A stretch of 10,155 nt of DNA from Candidatus Parabacteroides intestinavium (GCA_019118725.1 DWYO01000209.1:1-10155), one strand, 5' to 3'; shown: positions 1 through 7,451, counted from the first letter of the stretch. Notes: generated from the sequence alone by a model not told the origin. Numbers and translations are program-made.

Positions 1-1
1 G

Positions 2-1621
2 GAGGCCAAGATATTATCTGAAGTGCATCATCCTTATATAGTCAATGTGTTGGAGGTATTTGAAGAAAACAATACCGCTTACATTGCCATGGAATATATT
101 TCAGGAAATTCTTTGAAAGACAAATTGGCAAAAGAGGGTGTACTTTCAGAAAATGAGGTGTTACACTATGTTCAGCAAATCGGAGAAGCACTGCAATTTG
201 TCCATCAGAAAAACATTCTTCATCTGGATATCAAGTCGAGCAATATTCTGATAGATAAGAATAATGATGCCCGTTTGATAGACTTTGGCGTGAGCAAACG
301 GTATGACGTCGGCGAGCAGGAAACGAGTACGACCATGCTGACTTTGTCCAAAGGTTTTGCTTCGATCGAGCAATATGACAGTGAGGGGATTCAGTCGTTT
401 TCTCCCTGTCCGGATGTGTATTCTTTAGGGGCTACGATGTATAATCTGCTCACGGGGAAAATTCCGGTAGAATCTATTCTTCGTGCCACGCGACCCTTGG
501 TCAAGCCGAAAGAGATAAATCCGAATGTCTCGGCTAAGACGGAAGAGGTTATTCTGAAAGCGATGGAAATAATCCCTTCGAACCGCTATCAGTGTATTGC
601 GGAGATGATGGATGCATTGGATTTTCCTGAGTCTATTCCCCCTTTGAAACCGGATGAAACATCTTTCGGGAACGAAAAGAAAGAGACCGGGAATTTGGTG
701 CCCGGTTCGGACGAGGAAGATGAAACGATCGTGAATCAGCCCGATGAAGTGACCATCCTGAATCAGCCTGAAACCAACAGAAATGCGAAGAATGAACCTG
801 CGAAAAAACATCGTTCCAAACGCGGATTTTTAGGAGGGATGATTGTTCTGCTGATTGCCGGTGGTGTAGGCTGGTATCTGCTGGGGTATGAGAAGAAAGA
901 TGCAGTGTCTCTTCCGGATTTGAATGAGGCAGTAGCCCGGAATGACAATAATGCTGCCGAACCGACTGTCCCGCAATCTCAAGAAAAAGAACAGGAAGAG
1001 CCGGAAAAGGCTGCCGCGCCGGAGGATAAGAATCCGGATAAACCGAAAGAGACGCCGGTACAAAATACGCCTAAGAAAGCGGAACCCTCTGTTACGAAGA
1101 AGCAGCCGGAGAGTACGAAGGCGGATAACCACCGGAAGAATGAGGAAAAGCCTGCCCGACAAACGTCTGAACGGACTGAGGAAAAGACATCGACGCCGGC
1201 ATCGTCTGCTGCGCTTATTGATACCCAATATGCCAAGTGGCTGAAGCTGGGAAAGGAGAAGATGGATAAAAATGATTTTAGAGGCGCGAAAAGTGACTTG
1301 ACAAATGCCAAGAATATGAAAGTAACCGAAGAGGTGGTTCGTTTGTTGGTGGTTTGCGAAGAAAAAATGAGCGAAGAGAAAATCATAGATAAAAAGGCTC
1401 AATATATAGAGATGATGTCTTTTGGCTCGTATACGATTGTAAGGAAAAAGTCCAATAATCGGTACGGAGCGATAGACCATGAGGGGAATGAACGTATTCC
1501 TTGTAAATATTTGAGTGTAGGTAAGGCGGATAACGGCCGTGCCTTTGAACGTGAAGATAATTTGTTTGATATTTATGGCTCTGATGGGAATATCCTCATC
1601 CAAGGAGCCACCTATTATTAG
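2..1621 (+). CDS. Transmembrane Ser/Thr protein kinase, PknB-like, with TPR-like and WG-repeat-like tail (5' partial)
   Basis: The reading frame is open from base 2, so the N-lobe with the glycine-rich loop and ATP-binding lysine lies outside the window. The first codons read EAKILSEVHHPYIV, the usual alpha-C helix of this family, so the GTG at 23 is an internal Val and not a start. Counting from that codon: catalytic loop HLDIKSSN at 67-74 (Asp69, Lys71 and Asn74 kept, but Leu replaces the Arg of HRD), DFG at 87-89, an APE-like segment GFASIEQ near 111-117, and DVYSLG at 131-136. An acidic linker at about 205-265 is followed by one membrane segment at about 268-287. The outer part has a Lys/Glu/Pro-rich stretch (about 300-395), a TPR-like helical pair (about 402-455) and a WG-repeat-like region (about 470-525). 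It should phosphorylate cytoplasmic Ser/Thr while sensing in the periplasm. Substrate and ligand are unknown. It heads a tightly packed gene run. Confidence 0.93.
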   Translation, partial: EAKILSEVHHPYIVNVLEVFEENNTAYIAMEYISGNSLKDKLAKEGVLSENEVLHYVQQIGEALQFVHQKNILHLDIKSSNILIDKNNDARLIDFGVSKRYDVGEQETSTTMLTLSKGFASIEQYDSEGIQSFSPCPDVYSLGATMYNLLTGKIPVESILRATRPLVKPKEINPNVSAKTEEVILKAMEIIPSNRYQCIAEMMDALDFPESIPPLKPDETSFGNEKKETGNLVPGSDEEDETIVNQPDEVTILNQPETNRNAKNEPAKKHRSKRGFLGGMIVLLIAGGVGWYLLGYEKKDAVSLPDLNEAVARNDNNAAEPTVPQSQEKEQEEPEKAAAPEDKNPDKPKETPVQNTPKKAEPSVTKKQPESTKADNHRKNEEKPARQTSERTEEKTSTPASSAALIDTQYAKWLKLGKEKMDKNDFRGAKSDLTNAKNMKVTEEVVRLLVVCEEKMSEEKIIDKKAQYIEMMSFGSYTIVRKKSNNRYGAIDHEGNERIPCKYLSVGKADNGRAFEREDNLFDIYGSDGNILIQGATYY

Positions 1622-1649
1622 ATAGGTTTTTTGAAAAGAGTAATAGCTT

Positions 1650-2603
1650 ATGAAATTTGTTGGATACTGTATATTGTTTTGTTTGCTTTTCCCTATGAGC
1701 CTGTTTGCCCAACAACAAACAGAATATAACAGGCGGGGGGATGAGGCTATGAAGCGGAAAGATTACCAGGATGCAAAGATCTGGTATGAAGAGGGGGTAG
1801 GCTATTGTGACGCTTACAGTATTGATAAGCTGACCGAGATTTGGCTGACCAATTCGCGGATGCGTCCTTCGATGCGCAGCTTGATGAACAAATGCTTGAA
1901 TTGCTTGAATGTTCGTGGAACAGAACAAGATACAACGGCTATGCATCAATTGATTACGTATTATAAGCACGGAATCGGTACGCCGGTAAGCGCTGATTTG
2001 GCAGCCTATTGGACGGATAAGCTGGAACAGACACGCCGGCTGGTGGAGTATGCCCAGTCTGATGTCCCCATAGACGAAATCTCGAATCCACGCGAGCGGA
2101 TGAAGTTCTTCATCGGGTATCATTATGCGATTGAGGCGCCTTATGGCTTGACTGTCGGAGGGGTCAGTAGAAGATTGGGATGGTACATGCGTTTCAAGAC
2201 CAATATGTCGTTTGACAAGCATGTGGCTGAATGTAATGACCAGAACGGAGGCGAACTGGTTGGCGCATCGGCTGATGAGGTGTATCGTTTTACGGGAAAT
2301 AAAAAGAAAAACAGTTATGCATTGACGGCTGGTATGGTCGTGAAATGTACAGATTGGCTATATACCTCGGTGGGTGTAGGGTATGGAGACCGTACGTTGC
2401 TTTATGAGTATAGCCTGATTGACCCGGAAACGGGAAGTGAACAGCAGACCGGTTGGGCGAAGCATTTGGATGCCTCTTACAAAGGGGTTGCGGCTGATTG
2501 GGATGTGATGTTGAAATTCGGACCGATATATGTGAGCGCAGGATGCAATACGGTCAATTTCAAATATGTTGACTTGAGTGCGGGTGCCGGGGTGTTTTTT
2601 TAA
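1650..2603 (+). CDS. Exported protein with TPR/Sel1-like N-terminus and predicted outer-membrane beta-barrel C-terminus
   Basis: This 317-residue protein begins with a clear signal peptide (hydrophobic core in residues 3-19, likely cut after LFA at 18-20, with Gln21 next). Residues 26-50 (RRGDEAMKRKDYQDAKIWYEE and on) look like a TPR helix pair. Residues 100-127 (YYKHGIGTPVSADLAAYW in the middle) resemble a Sel1 repeat. From about 150 to the end the sequence alternates polar and hydrophobic residues with Gly and aromatics, as in a small outer-membrane barrel, and it ends in Phe-Phe, as barrel proteins often do. The ATG at 1650 is chosen because it directly precedes the signal peptide; it lies 28 bases after the kinase gene. 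The TPR-like part recalls the tail of the upstream kinase, so the two may work together across the periplasm, but that is inference. I do not recognise a named family, and the barrel is a prediction from pattern. Confidence 0.85.
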   Translation: MKFVGYCILFCLLFPMSLFAQQQTEYNRRGDEAMKRKDYQDAKIWYEEGVGYCDAYSIDKLTEIWLTNSRMRPSMRSLMNKCLNCLNVRGTEQDTTAMHQLITYYKHGIGTPVSADLAAYWTDKLEQTRRLVEYAQSDVPIDEISNPRERMKFFIGYHYAIEAPYGLTVGGVSRRLGWYMRFKTNMSFDKHVAECNDQNGGELVGASADEVYRFTGNKKKNSYALTAGMVVKCTDWLYTSVGVGYGDRTLLYEYSLIDPETGSEQQTGWAKHLDASYKGVAADWDVMLKFGPIYVSAGCNTVNFKYVDLSAGAGVFF

Positions 2604-2605
2604 TT

Positions 2606-2612
2606 GAGGAGG
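2606..2612 (+). promoter_or_regulatory. Strong Shine-Dalgarno sequence for the FN3/kelch lipoprotein gene
   Basis: GAGGAGG lies 7 bases before the ATG at 2620 and 10 bases before a second ATG at 2623. Bacteroidetes genes usually lack a good Shine-Dalgarno match, and the other genes in this window show only weak ones. The site may therefore mark strong or independent translation of this lipoprotein. Either ATG could be used; the two products differ by one Met. Confidence 0.6.
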
Positions 2613-2619
2613 AAACTGA

Positions 2620-4827
2620 ATGATGAATAAATATACACAATACGCTTTTCTTTTGGGTGGTTTGTTGGGTTGTTTGAGTAGTTGTATAGAGGATCCTGAA
2701 TTGTCGGATGAGGTGAGAAATGCAGCTCCTCCTGAGGTAAGGCTCCTGACGGGAGTAGAAGAGGGGTATGAGCTGAAAAAGACAGCGACAACGATAACCC
2801 TTCAGGCGGAAGTGGAACGGGCAAACGGGCTCCCTGTTGAACGGTATGGCTTTTGCTGGAGCTTGGATGAAAATCCGACGGTCGAAGGAGGTGATACAAT
2901 CGTTTGTGGCTCCGGATTAGGTGTTTATGAAGGGGTCGCCCGTGATCTGCAGGCTGATACGACTTATTATATCCGTCCTTATGCGATGAACCAGAAGGGG
3001 GTGGCATACGGAGATGGATTGGCGGTAATGACCAATACCGGGATAGGTTCTATCAAGACATTGGAGCCTTGGAATGTAACGGCTTCGACAGCTATGTGTG
3101 GAGGAAAGATGATAGAATGGGGAGAAGGCGAAATAACCCGGTCCGGAATTTATCTTTATAAATCGACGTTGAAAGATCCGGAACCTGTATTTGTTCCGAT
3201 AAAAATAGAGTCGGAACGTGATTCTTTCTTCCAGGCCATTCCGGACTTGGACCCATCGACGGTTTATTATGTAATGGCCTATGTGGAGAATGCTTTCGGG
3301 GTCTTTCCCGGAGGCGAAGCTGTCCGGTTCGTAACGACGGATGGAAAACCTTATATATCTTCTTTCCAGTTACTGTCAAAGGATTATACATCGGCTCAGT
3401 TCCGGACTGTATTGCGCACCAAAGGCGATTCTGAAATTATACGGTGTGGCTATTGCTATAGCGACTCCATTCAGAATCCGTCGGTAGAGGATGAGGGCGT
3501 GTTGCATGTGTCTTGCGAATTGGTGGATGATTCCGTGTTTGTCGGGACATTGCCTGATTTGAAGCAGGGGACGGTCTATTATGTCCGGGCTTATGTGGAG
3601 AATTCGTTCGGACTTACGTATCATGAAGGTGCGGCGTATGAGTTGACGGCCCGTAGCCAGGCTCCTACGGTGGTAACTTCGGAAATTTCGGATGCCGATA
3701 TGCAGTCTGGGACGATAGCGGTCCGGGGAGAAATCAAAGATAAAGGCGAAGGAGAGTTTCTGGATGCCGGATTCTGTTGGTCAACGAGTCCGAATCCGAC
3801 AATTGAGAACGTGAACGGGAAGTTGTCGGTTGAGGGGGACAGCCTGTTGACGGGCGTTATTCCCGGATTGAGAGGCTCGACTACGTATTATATCCGTTCT
3901 TATGCGCAGAATTCCAATGCCGTATCCTATGGAGAGACACGCGAGGTCACGACACCTTCTATTGTTTCGGCTTTGGCCAATTATGCCGGTGAGGGGGTTA
4001 CAGAAGCATCTGCTTGCGCATCGGAGAGTGCCGCTTATGTGTTCGGCGGTGATTTAGGCAGTGAACGGTCGGATGCTATGTGGAAGTATAATATCAGTTC
4101 GGATGTGTGGGAAGGCAAAGCGTCTTCTAAGATTGCTGTAAAAGGCGCCGCGTTCTTCCAGCGGAATTTCCTGTCTCTTGTAAGTCTGGGAGGAAAAGAC
4201 AATCAGAATAATGTGACGAATGCGGCTTATTATTATTCTTTATGGAATAATGAATGGTTGCCGGTTGAGGTTACTCCTTCACCGGTACCCTTGTCTAAAG
4301 CTGCCGGAATGGTGATTGACGATTATGCTTACCTGATAGGCGGTGAGGCGCAAGACAGCATCAGCAATAAGATATACCGGTTTAATGACAAGGTATGGGA
4401 AGAGGCCGGTGTATTTCCGGAAAAGCAGTTCGGTGTCGTGTCAGTAGTCATCGATGATGTTGTTTATGCCGGATTAGGACAGACGGGCAATGGCATAGCC
4501 GGGGTCTCTTATTGTAAGCACTTGTGGGCTTCGGATGATGTGATGCAGAGTTGGGAATCTGTGGCAGATTGCCCGACGGAAGCGAACGGCATAATCCGGG
4601 GTGTGGCCTGTGGAGACCGGTTGTTTGTGCTGGATACCAATTTGGATATATGGAGGTTTGATCCGGGGACGGGCGAGTGGAATAAACAGAATACGTCCTT
4701 GCGCACAACGCTTTCCGGGGGGATGGTCAACAATATCTTTATGTTTTCTTCGGGCGATATGATTTATATCGGTATGACTAATGGTTCGAAACGGTTTATA
4801 AAATATGACCCTTCGTGGGACAATTGA
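2620..4827 (+). CDS. Probable surface lipoprotein with four FN3-like repeats and a six-repeat kelch propeller
   Basis: The 735-residue protein starts with a lipoprotein signal. The best lipobox is LSSC with Cys22; LLGC with Cys18 is the alternative. Cys22 is followed by Ile-Glu-Asp, and acidic residues just after the lipid-bearing Cys favour surface export in Bacteroidetes. Four repeats of about 100 residues follow (roughly 38-140, 141-241, 242-347, 348-446). Each has a GFCWS-like strand (76, 175, 276, 383) and, about 40 residues later, a T(T/V)YY(I/V)xxY motif (114, 214, 318, 421). Repeat 2 is the most diverged, with SGIYLY. Residues 470-735 contain six kelch-like units with GG/LG turns and a later Trp or Tyr (near 475, 524, 574, 619, 670, 717), enough for one beta-propeller. 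Such proteins usually bind glycans or proteins; no enzyme motif is visible. It sits between the barrel protein (16-base gap) and cysE (3-base gap). Confidence 0.9.
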   Translation: MMNKYTQYAFLLGGLLGCLSSCIEDPELSDEVRNAAPPEVRLLTGVEEGYELKKTATTITLQAEVERANGLPVERYGFCWSLDENPTVEGGDTIVCGSGLGVYEGVARDLQADTTYYIRPYAMNQKGVAYGDGLAVMTNTGIGSIKTLEPWNVTASTAMCGGKMIEWGEGEITRSGIYLYKSTLKDPEPVFVPIKIESERDSFFQAIPDLDPSTVYYVMAYVENAFGVFPGGEAVRFVTTDGKPYISSFQLLSKDYTSAQFRTVLRTKGDSEIIRCGYCYSDSIQNPSVEDEGVLHVSCELVDDSVFVGTLPDLKQGTVYYVRAYVENSFGLTYHEGAAYELTARSQAPTVVTSEISDADMQSGTIAVRGEIKDKGEGEFLDAGFCWSTSPNPTIENVNGKLSVEGDSLLTGVIPGLRGSTTYYIRSYAQNSNAVSYGETREVTTPSIVSALANYAGEGVTEASACASESAAYVFGGDLGSERSDAMWKYNISSDVWEGKASSKIAVKGAAFFQRNFLSLVSLGGKDNQNNVTNAAYYYSLWNNEWLPVEVTPSPVPLSKAAGMVIDDYAYLIGGEAQDSISNKIYRFNDKVWEEAGVFPEKQFGVVSVVIDDVVYAGLGQTGNGIAGVSYCKHLWASDDVMQSWESVADCPTEANGIIRGVACGDRLFVLDTNLDIWRFDPGTGEWNKQNTSLRTTLSGGMVNNIFMFSSGDMIYIGMTNGSKRFIKYDPSWDN

Positions 4828-4830
4828 TTC

Positions 4831-5718
4831 ATGGATAGAGCTGAAGTTTTAAAGCAGATACAGAAAAACGTGGGTATATTGTCGGAAGCCAATGCTCCTG
4901 AATTTCAATATATCCCATTACACCAGAAGCCATCACCTTCGGTTCTGCGGATACGTAAGGTGATGTCTTTGCTGCGTTCTGTGATCTTCCCCGGATTTTT
5001 TGATGAGGAGCAAGCTACCTCGTTGGATTCGTTGCCTTATTATATAGGGGTCTATTTGGAGCAGGTATATGATTTGCTTCAAGAGCAGATTTACGACAGT
5101 TTGTGTTTCGAAGCCGAGTCATGCTGTTCTTCCGTGCGGTGTCAGGCTTCGGAGCTGGCCGTCTCTTTTCTTAATCAGATTCCGAGGTTGAAATATTTAC
5201 TTTCTACGGATGTGAAAGCGATATTGGATGGAGATCCTGCGGCAAAGAGCCTTAGTGAGGTGATATTCTGCTATCCGGCTATATTCGCCATGCTGCATCA
5301 GCGCGTGGCCCATGAATTGTTCAAGCTGGAAATTCCCGTTCTTCCGCGGATGATTACCGAGATGGCTCATTCTGCTACCGGCATAGACATTCATCCGGGA
5401 GCCCGGATCGGGGAATATTTCAGCATGGATCATGGCACCGGTATCGTTGTTGGTCAGACAGCGGTTATCGGAAATCATGTGCGTCTTTATCAAGGGGTAA
5501 CCTTGGGCGCTAAAAGTTTTACGCTGGACGAACAGGGGCTTCCGGTAGATGTGCCTCGACATCCTATTATAGAAGACTATGTGACGATTTACTCTAACGC
5601 ATCCGTTTTAGGACGGATTACTATCGGGAGGGGCTCGGTAATAGGCGGAAATATTTGGCTGACTCATAGCGTGCCCCCGAATACGGTATTGACGCAGAGC
5701 CGGGCGCAAGAGAAATAA
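4831..5718 (+). CDS. cysE: Serine O-acetyltransferase
   Basis: This cytoplasmic enzyme makes O-acetylserine from serine and acetyl-CoA, the committed step of cysteine synthesis. The 295 residues hold an N-terminal helical domain with DGDPAAKS at 133-140 and YPAIFAMLHQRVAHEL at 148-163, then a left-handed beta-helix. The core motifs are AHSATGIDIHPGARIG (179-194), MDHGTGIVVGQTAVIG (199-214) and YQGVTLGA (220-227). His201 is the expected catalytic base with Asp186 as partner, and Arg243-His244 match the substrate-site RHP segment. A 15-residue insert before RHP and the ending GGNIWLTHSVPPNTVL mark the longer anaerobe/plant-like branch rather than the E. coli form. The C-terminus is AQEK, without the terminal Ile that docks into cysteine synthase. 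Four Cys lie within residues 92-104. The ATG at 4831 comes 3 bases after the lipoprotein stop, so co-transcription is likely. No cysteine synthase gene is in the window. Confidence 0.95.
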   Translation: MDRAEVLKQIQKNVGILSEANAPEFQYIPLHQKPSPSVLRIRKVMSLLRSVIFPGFFDEEQATSLDSLPYYIGVYLEQVYDLLQEQIYDSLCFEAESCCSSVRCQASELAVSFLNQIPRLKYLLSTDVKAILDGDPAAKSLSEVIFCYPAIFAMLHQRVAHELFKLEIPVLPRMITEMAHSATGIDIHPGARIGEYFSMDHGTGIVVGQTAVIGNHVRLYQGVTLGAKSFTLDEQGLPVDVPRHPIIEDYVTIYSNASVLGRITIGRGSVIGGNIWLTHSVPPNTVLTQSRAQEK

Positions 5719-5724
5719 TCGGGA

Positions 5725-7059
5725 ATGAATGGAAAGGGTATGTTACAATCTCATTTTTTAATAGGAGCGGCCACATCAGGGAGCGGAAAGACAACCCTGA
5801 CGTTGGGCTTGCTTCGGGCGTTGGCCCGGCGGGGAAAAAGTGTGCAGTCATTTAAATGCGGTCCGGATTATATCGATACATGGCATCACCGGATGGCAAC
5901 AGGCAAGCCTTCGGTTAACCTGGACAGCTTCATGATGTCAGAGAGCCATATCCGTACGGTATATAGGCGTTATGCTTCCCGGTCGGACATCGCTGTGACG
6001 GAGGGGGTGATGGGATTGTTTGATGGCTATTCCGGGATGCGAGGAAGCAGTGCCGAGATAGCGGACTGGCTTCATATTCCGGTATTGCTGGTCATCAATG
6101 CACGCAGTACAGCTTATTCGGTTGCCCCGTTGTTGTATGGTTTCAAGCATTTTCATCCGCAGTTGAATATAGTTGGGGCGGTGTTCAATTTTGTCTCTTC
6201 TGAGAGCCATTATGCTTTTTTGAAACAGGCGTGTGCGGATGCAGGAGTCGAGCCTTTGGGCTATTTGCCCAAAGCGGATGCTATTTCTATTCCGAGCCGG
6301 CATTTGGGGTTGTCGATAGACCCGGATTCCGGTTTTGATCAGTTGGCCGACCGGATAGCCGATTGGGTAGAAGGGTCGGTAGACATAAACCGGCTGTTGG
6401 AGCTGACCTCTGTGTCTTTGCCGGAAATTCCCGCGGATAATCCGGGAGAGCAGGGGAAGATGCGTATTGCCGTAGCGCATGACGAGGCCTTCAATTTTTG
6501 CTATGCGGAGAACATCACTTTGTTGAGACAATGGGGCCGGGTGACCTTTTTCAGTCCGCTGCATGATGCGGTGCTGCCTGAGGCGGACTTTGTTTATTTT
6601 CCCGGAGGCTACCCGGAATTGTATGCCAAAGAGCTGGCTGATAATTCTTCTATGCGGATATCGGTGCATGAATATGTAGAGCAGGGGGGACGTATGTTGG
6701 CGGAATGCGGAGGCATGATGTACCTGTGCCGTTCGCTGACAGATAAAGGAGGGGTGGCCTATCCTATGGTTGGCGTTCTTCCGCAAGAAGCTACGATGGA
6801 GAATATGAAATTGCGTTTGGGGTATCGCTTGCTACGTGTAGGTAATTACCGGTTGCTGGGGCATGAATTCCATTATTCATCGGTTAAGCATGCGGATGCG
6901 TCATTGACCTCGTGTGCAGAAGCCAGAAATGCACGTGATACAAAAGCCGATGTCCCCCTTTATCATTATAAGAACTTGTTGGCGGGATATACCCATTTAT
7001 ATTGGGCAGACCCGGCATCCAACACCTGGTTCCTTGATTTCCTGTCAGGAAAATGGTAG
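5725..7059 (+). CDS. cbiA: Cobyrinate a,c-diamide synthase (glutamine- and ATP-dependent)
   Basis: This enzyme amidates the a and c side chains of cobyrinic acid (or hydrogenobyrinic acid, when named CobB) using ATP and glutamine in cobalamin synthesis. The 444 residues are the usual length and contain both domains. The N-terminal synthetase part has the P-loop GAATSGSGKTT (14-24), KCGPDYID (44-51) and EGVMGLFDG (93-101). The C-terminal class I glutamine amidotransferase part has FNFCYAEN (256-263), YFPGGYPEL (291-299), the nucleophile Cys328 in AECGG, His380 in GHEFHYS and His424 in YTHLYW. No key residue is missing. The ATG at 5725 lies 6 bases after cysE; an in-frame ATG at 5740 (Met6) is also possible because the conserved domain begins near residue 10. 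No other cobalamin gene is nearby and I saw no cobalamin-riboswitch-like sequence upstream. The anaerobic CbiA name fits a gut anaerobe, but the substrate form cannot be told from sequence. Confidence 0.96.
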   Translation: MNGKGMLQSHFLIGAATSGSGKTTLTLGLLRALARRGKSVQSFKCGPDYIDTWHHRMATGKPSVNLDSFMMSESHIRTVYRRYASRSDIAVTEGVMGLFDGYSGMRGSSAEIADWLHIPVLLVINARSTAYSVAPLLYGFKHFHPQLNIVGAVFNFVSSESHYAFLKQACADAGVEPLGYLPKADAISIPSRHLGLSIDPDSGFDQLADRIADWVEGSVDINRLLELTSVSLPEIPADNPGEQGKMRIAVAHDEAFNFCYAENITLLRQWGRVTFFSPLHDAVLPEADFVYFPGGYPELYAKELADNSSMRISVHEYVEQGGRMLAECGGMMYLCRSLTDKGGVAYPMVGVLPQEATMENMKLRLGYRLLRVGNYRLLGHEFHYSSVKHADASLTSCAEARNARDTKADVPLYHYKNLLAGYTHLYWADPASNTWFLDFLSGKW

Positions 7060-7100
7060 GAACAGCATGACTTGAAAATTCATAAATTCAAAAAACGAAT

Positions 7101-7451
7101 ATGTCACAGATACAAGAAAAATTAGCTACATTGCCGGACGAAAAGAAACGGTTGTTTGAACCGGTATTCGGTTCGATCGACACCTTTTATGAGGTAATTT
7201 ATTTGATAGCCAAGAATGAGCACCTGACGGAGCAGGAGAAACCTGCACGTTATGAAGAGCGGTTGCAGGTGATTCGTCAGATGCGTCAGAAAGCTGCGTG
7301 TCTGGTCTCTTCTTTTGGCTTGAATGGGGAAGAGGTCGTAGCCGATATTGCCAGTGATTATTTTGAAGATTATGTGGCTTATCGTGAACCGGAAGTGACC
7401 ATTACGAATGAACAGTTTCTGGATATCTTGCGGAAGATAGCCGCTGCATAG
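7101..7451 (+). CDS. Small predicted helical protein of unknown function
   Basis: I do not recognise this 116-residue protein. It has no signal peptide, membrane segment or Cys-based metal site; it contains a single Cys, in KAACLVSSFGL. The sequence is charged and helix-favouring throughout: a Lys/Glu-rich start (LPDEKKRLFEP), a middle part FYEVIYLIAKNEHLTEQEKPARYEERLQVIRQMR that looks like two amphipathic helices, an acidic segment (ADIASDYFEDYVAY) and a last helix (NEQFLDILRKIA). Codon use resembles its neighbours and the frame has a clear ATG and stop, so I take it as a real gene. It is 41 bases after cbiA, in an AT-rich spacer, and 91 bases before the histidine kinase. It could be the last gene of the upstream run or have its own promoter. 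The spacing gives no firm link to cobalamin synthesis. Confidence 0.75.
   Translation: MSQIQEKLATLPDEKKRLFEPVFGSIDTFYEVIYLIAKNEHLTEQEKPARYEERLQVIRQMRQKAACLVSSFGLNGEEVVADIASDYFEDYVAYREPEVTITNEQFLDILRKIAAA

Noticed and set aside
23..25. GTG at 23 as the start of the kinase gene
   Set aside because: The frame is open upstream to base 2 and encodes alpha-C helix residues typical of the family, and starting here would omit the ATP-binding lobe.
942..1244. Second + strand frame of 100 codons inside the kinase gene
   Set aside because: Extremely Arg/Lys-rich product produced by frame-shifting the same low-complexity linker; no recognisable protein feature.
830..1603. Long open frame on the - strand (257 codons) inside the Ser/Thr kinase gene
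   Set aside because: It is antisense to the Lys/Glu/Pro-rich linker and reads as Arg/Leu/Phe-rich low complexity. The sense frame has clear domains on both sides.
5938..6786. Antisense open frame of 282 codons across cbiA
   Set aside because: cbiA is complete with all catalytic motifs on the + strand; the antisense product has no domain features and reflects codon bias.
7060..7100. Terminator hairpin TTGAA...TTCAA after cbiA
   Set aside because: Only 5-base AT-rich arms with a 10-base loop in an AT-rich spacer and no T-run on the + strand; not distinguishable from chance.
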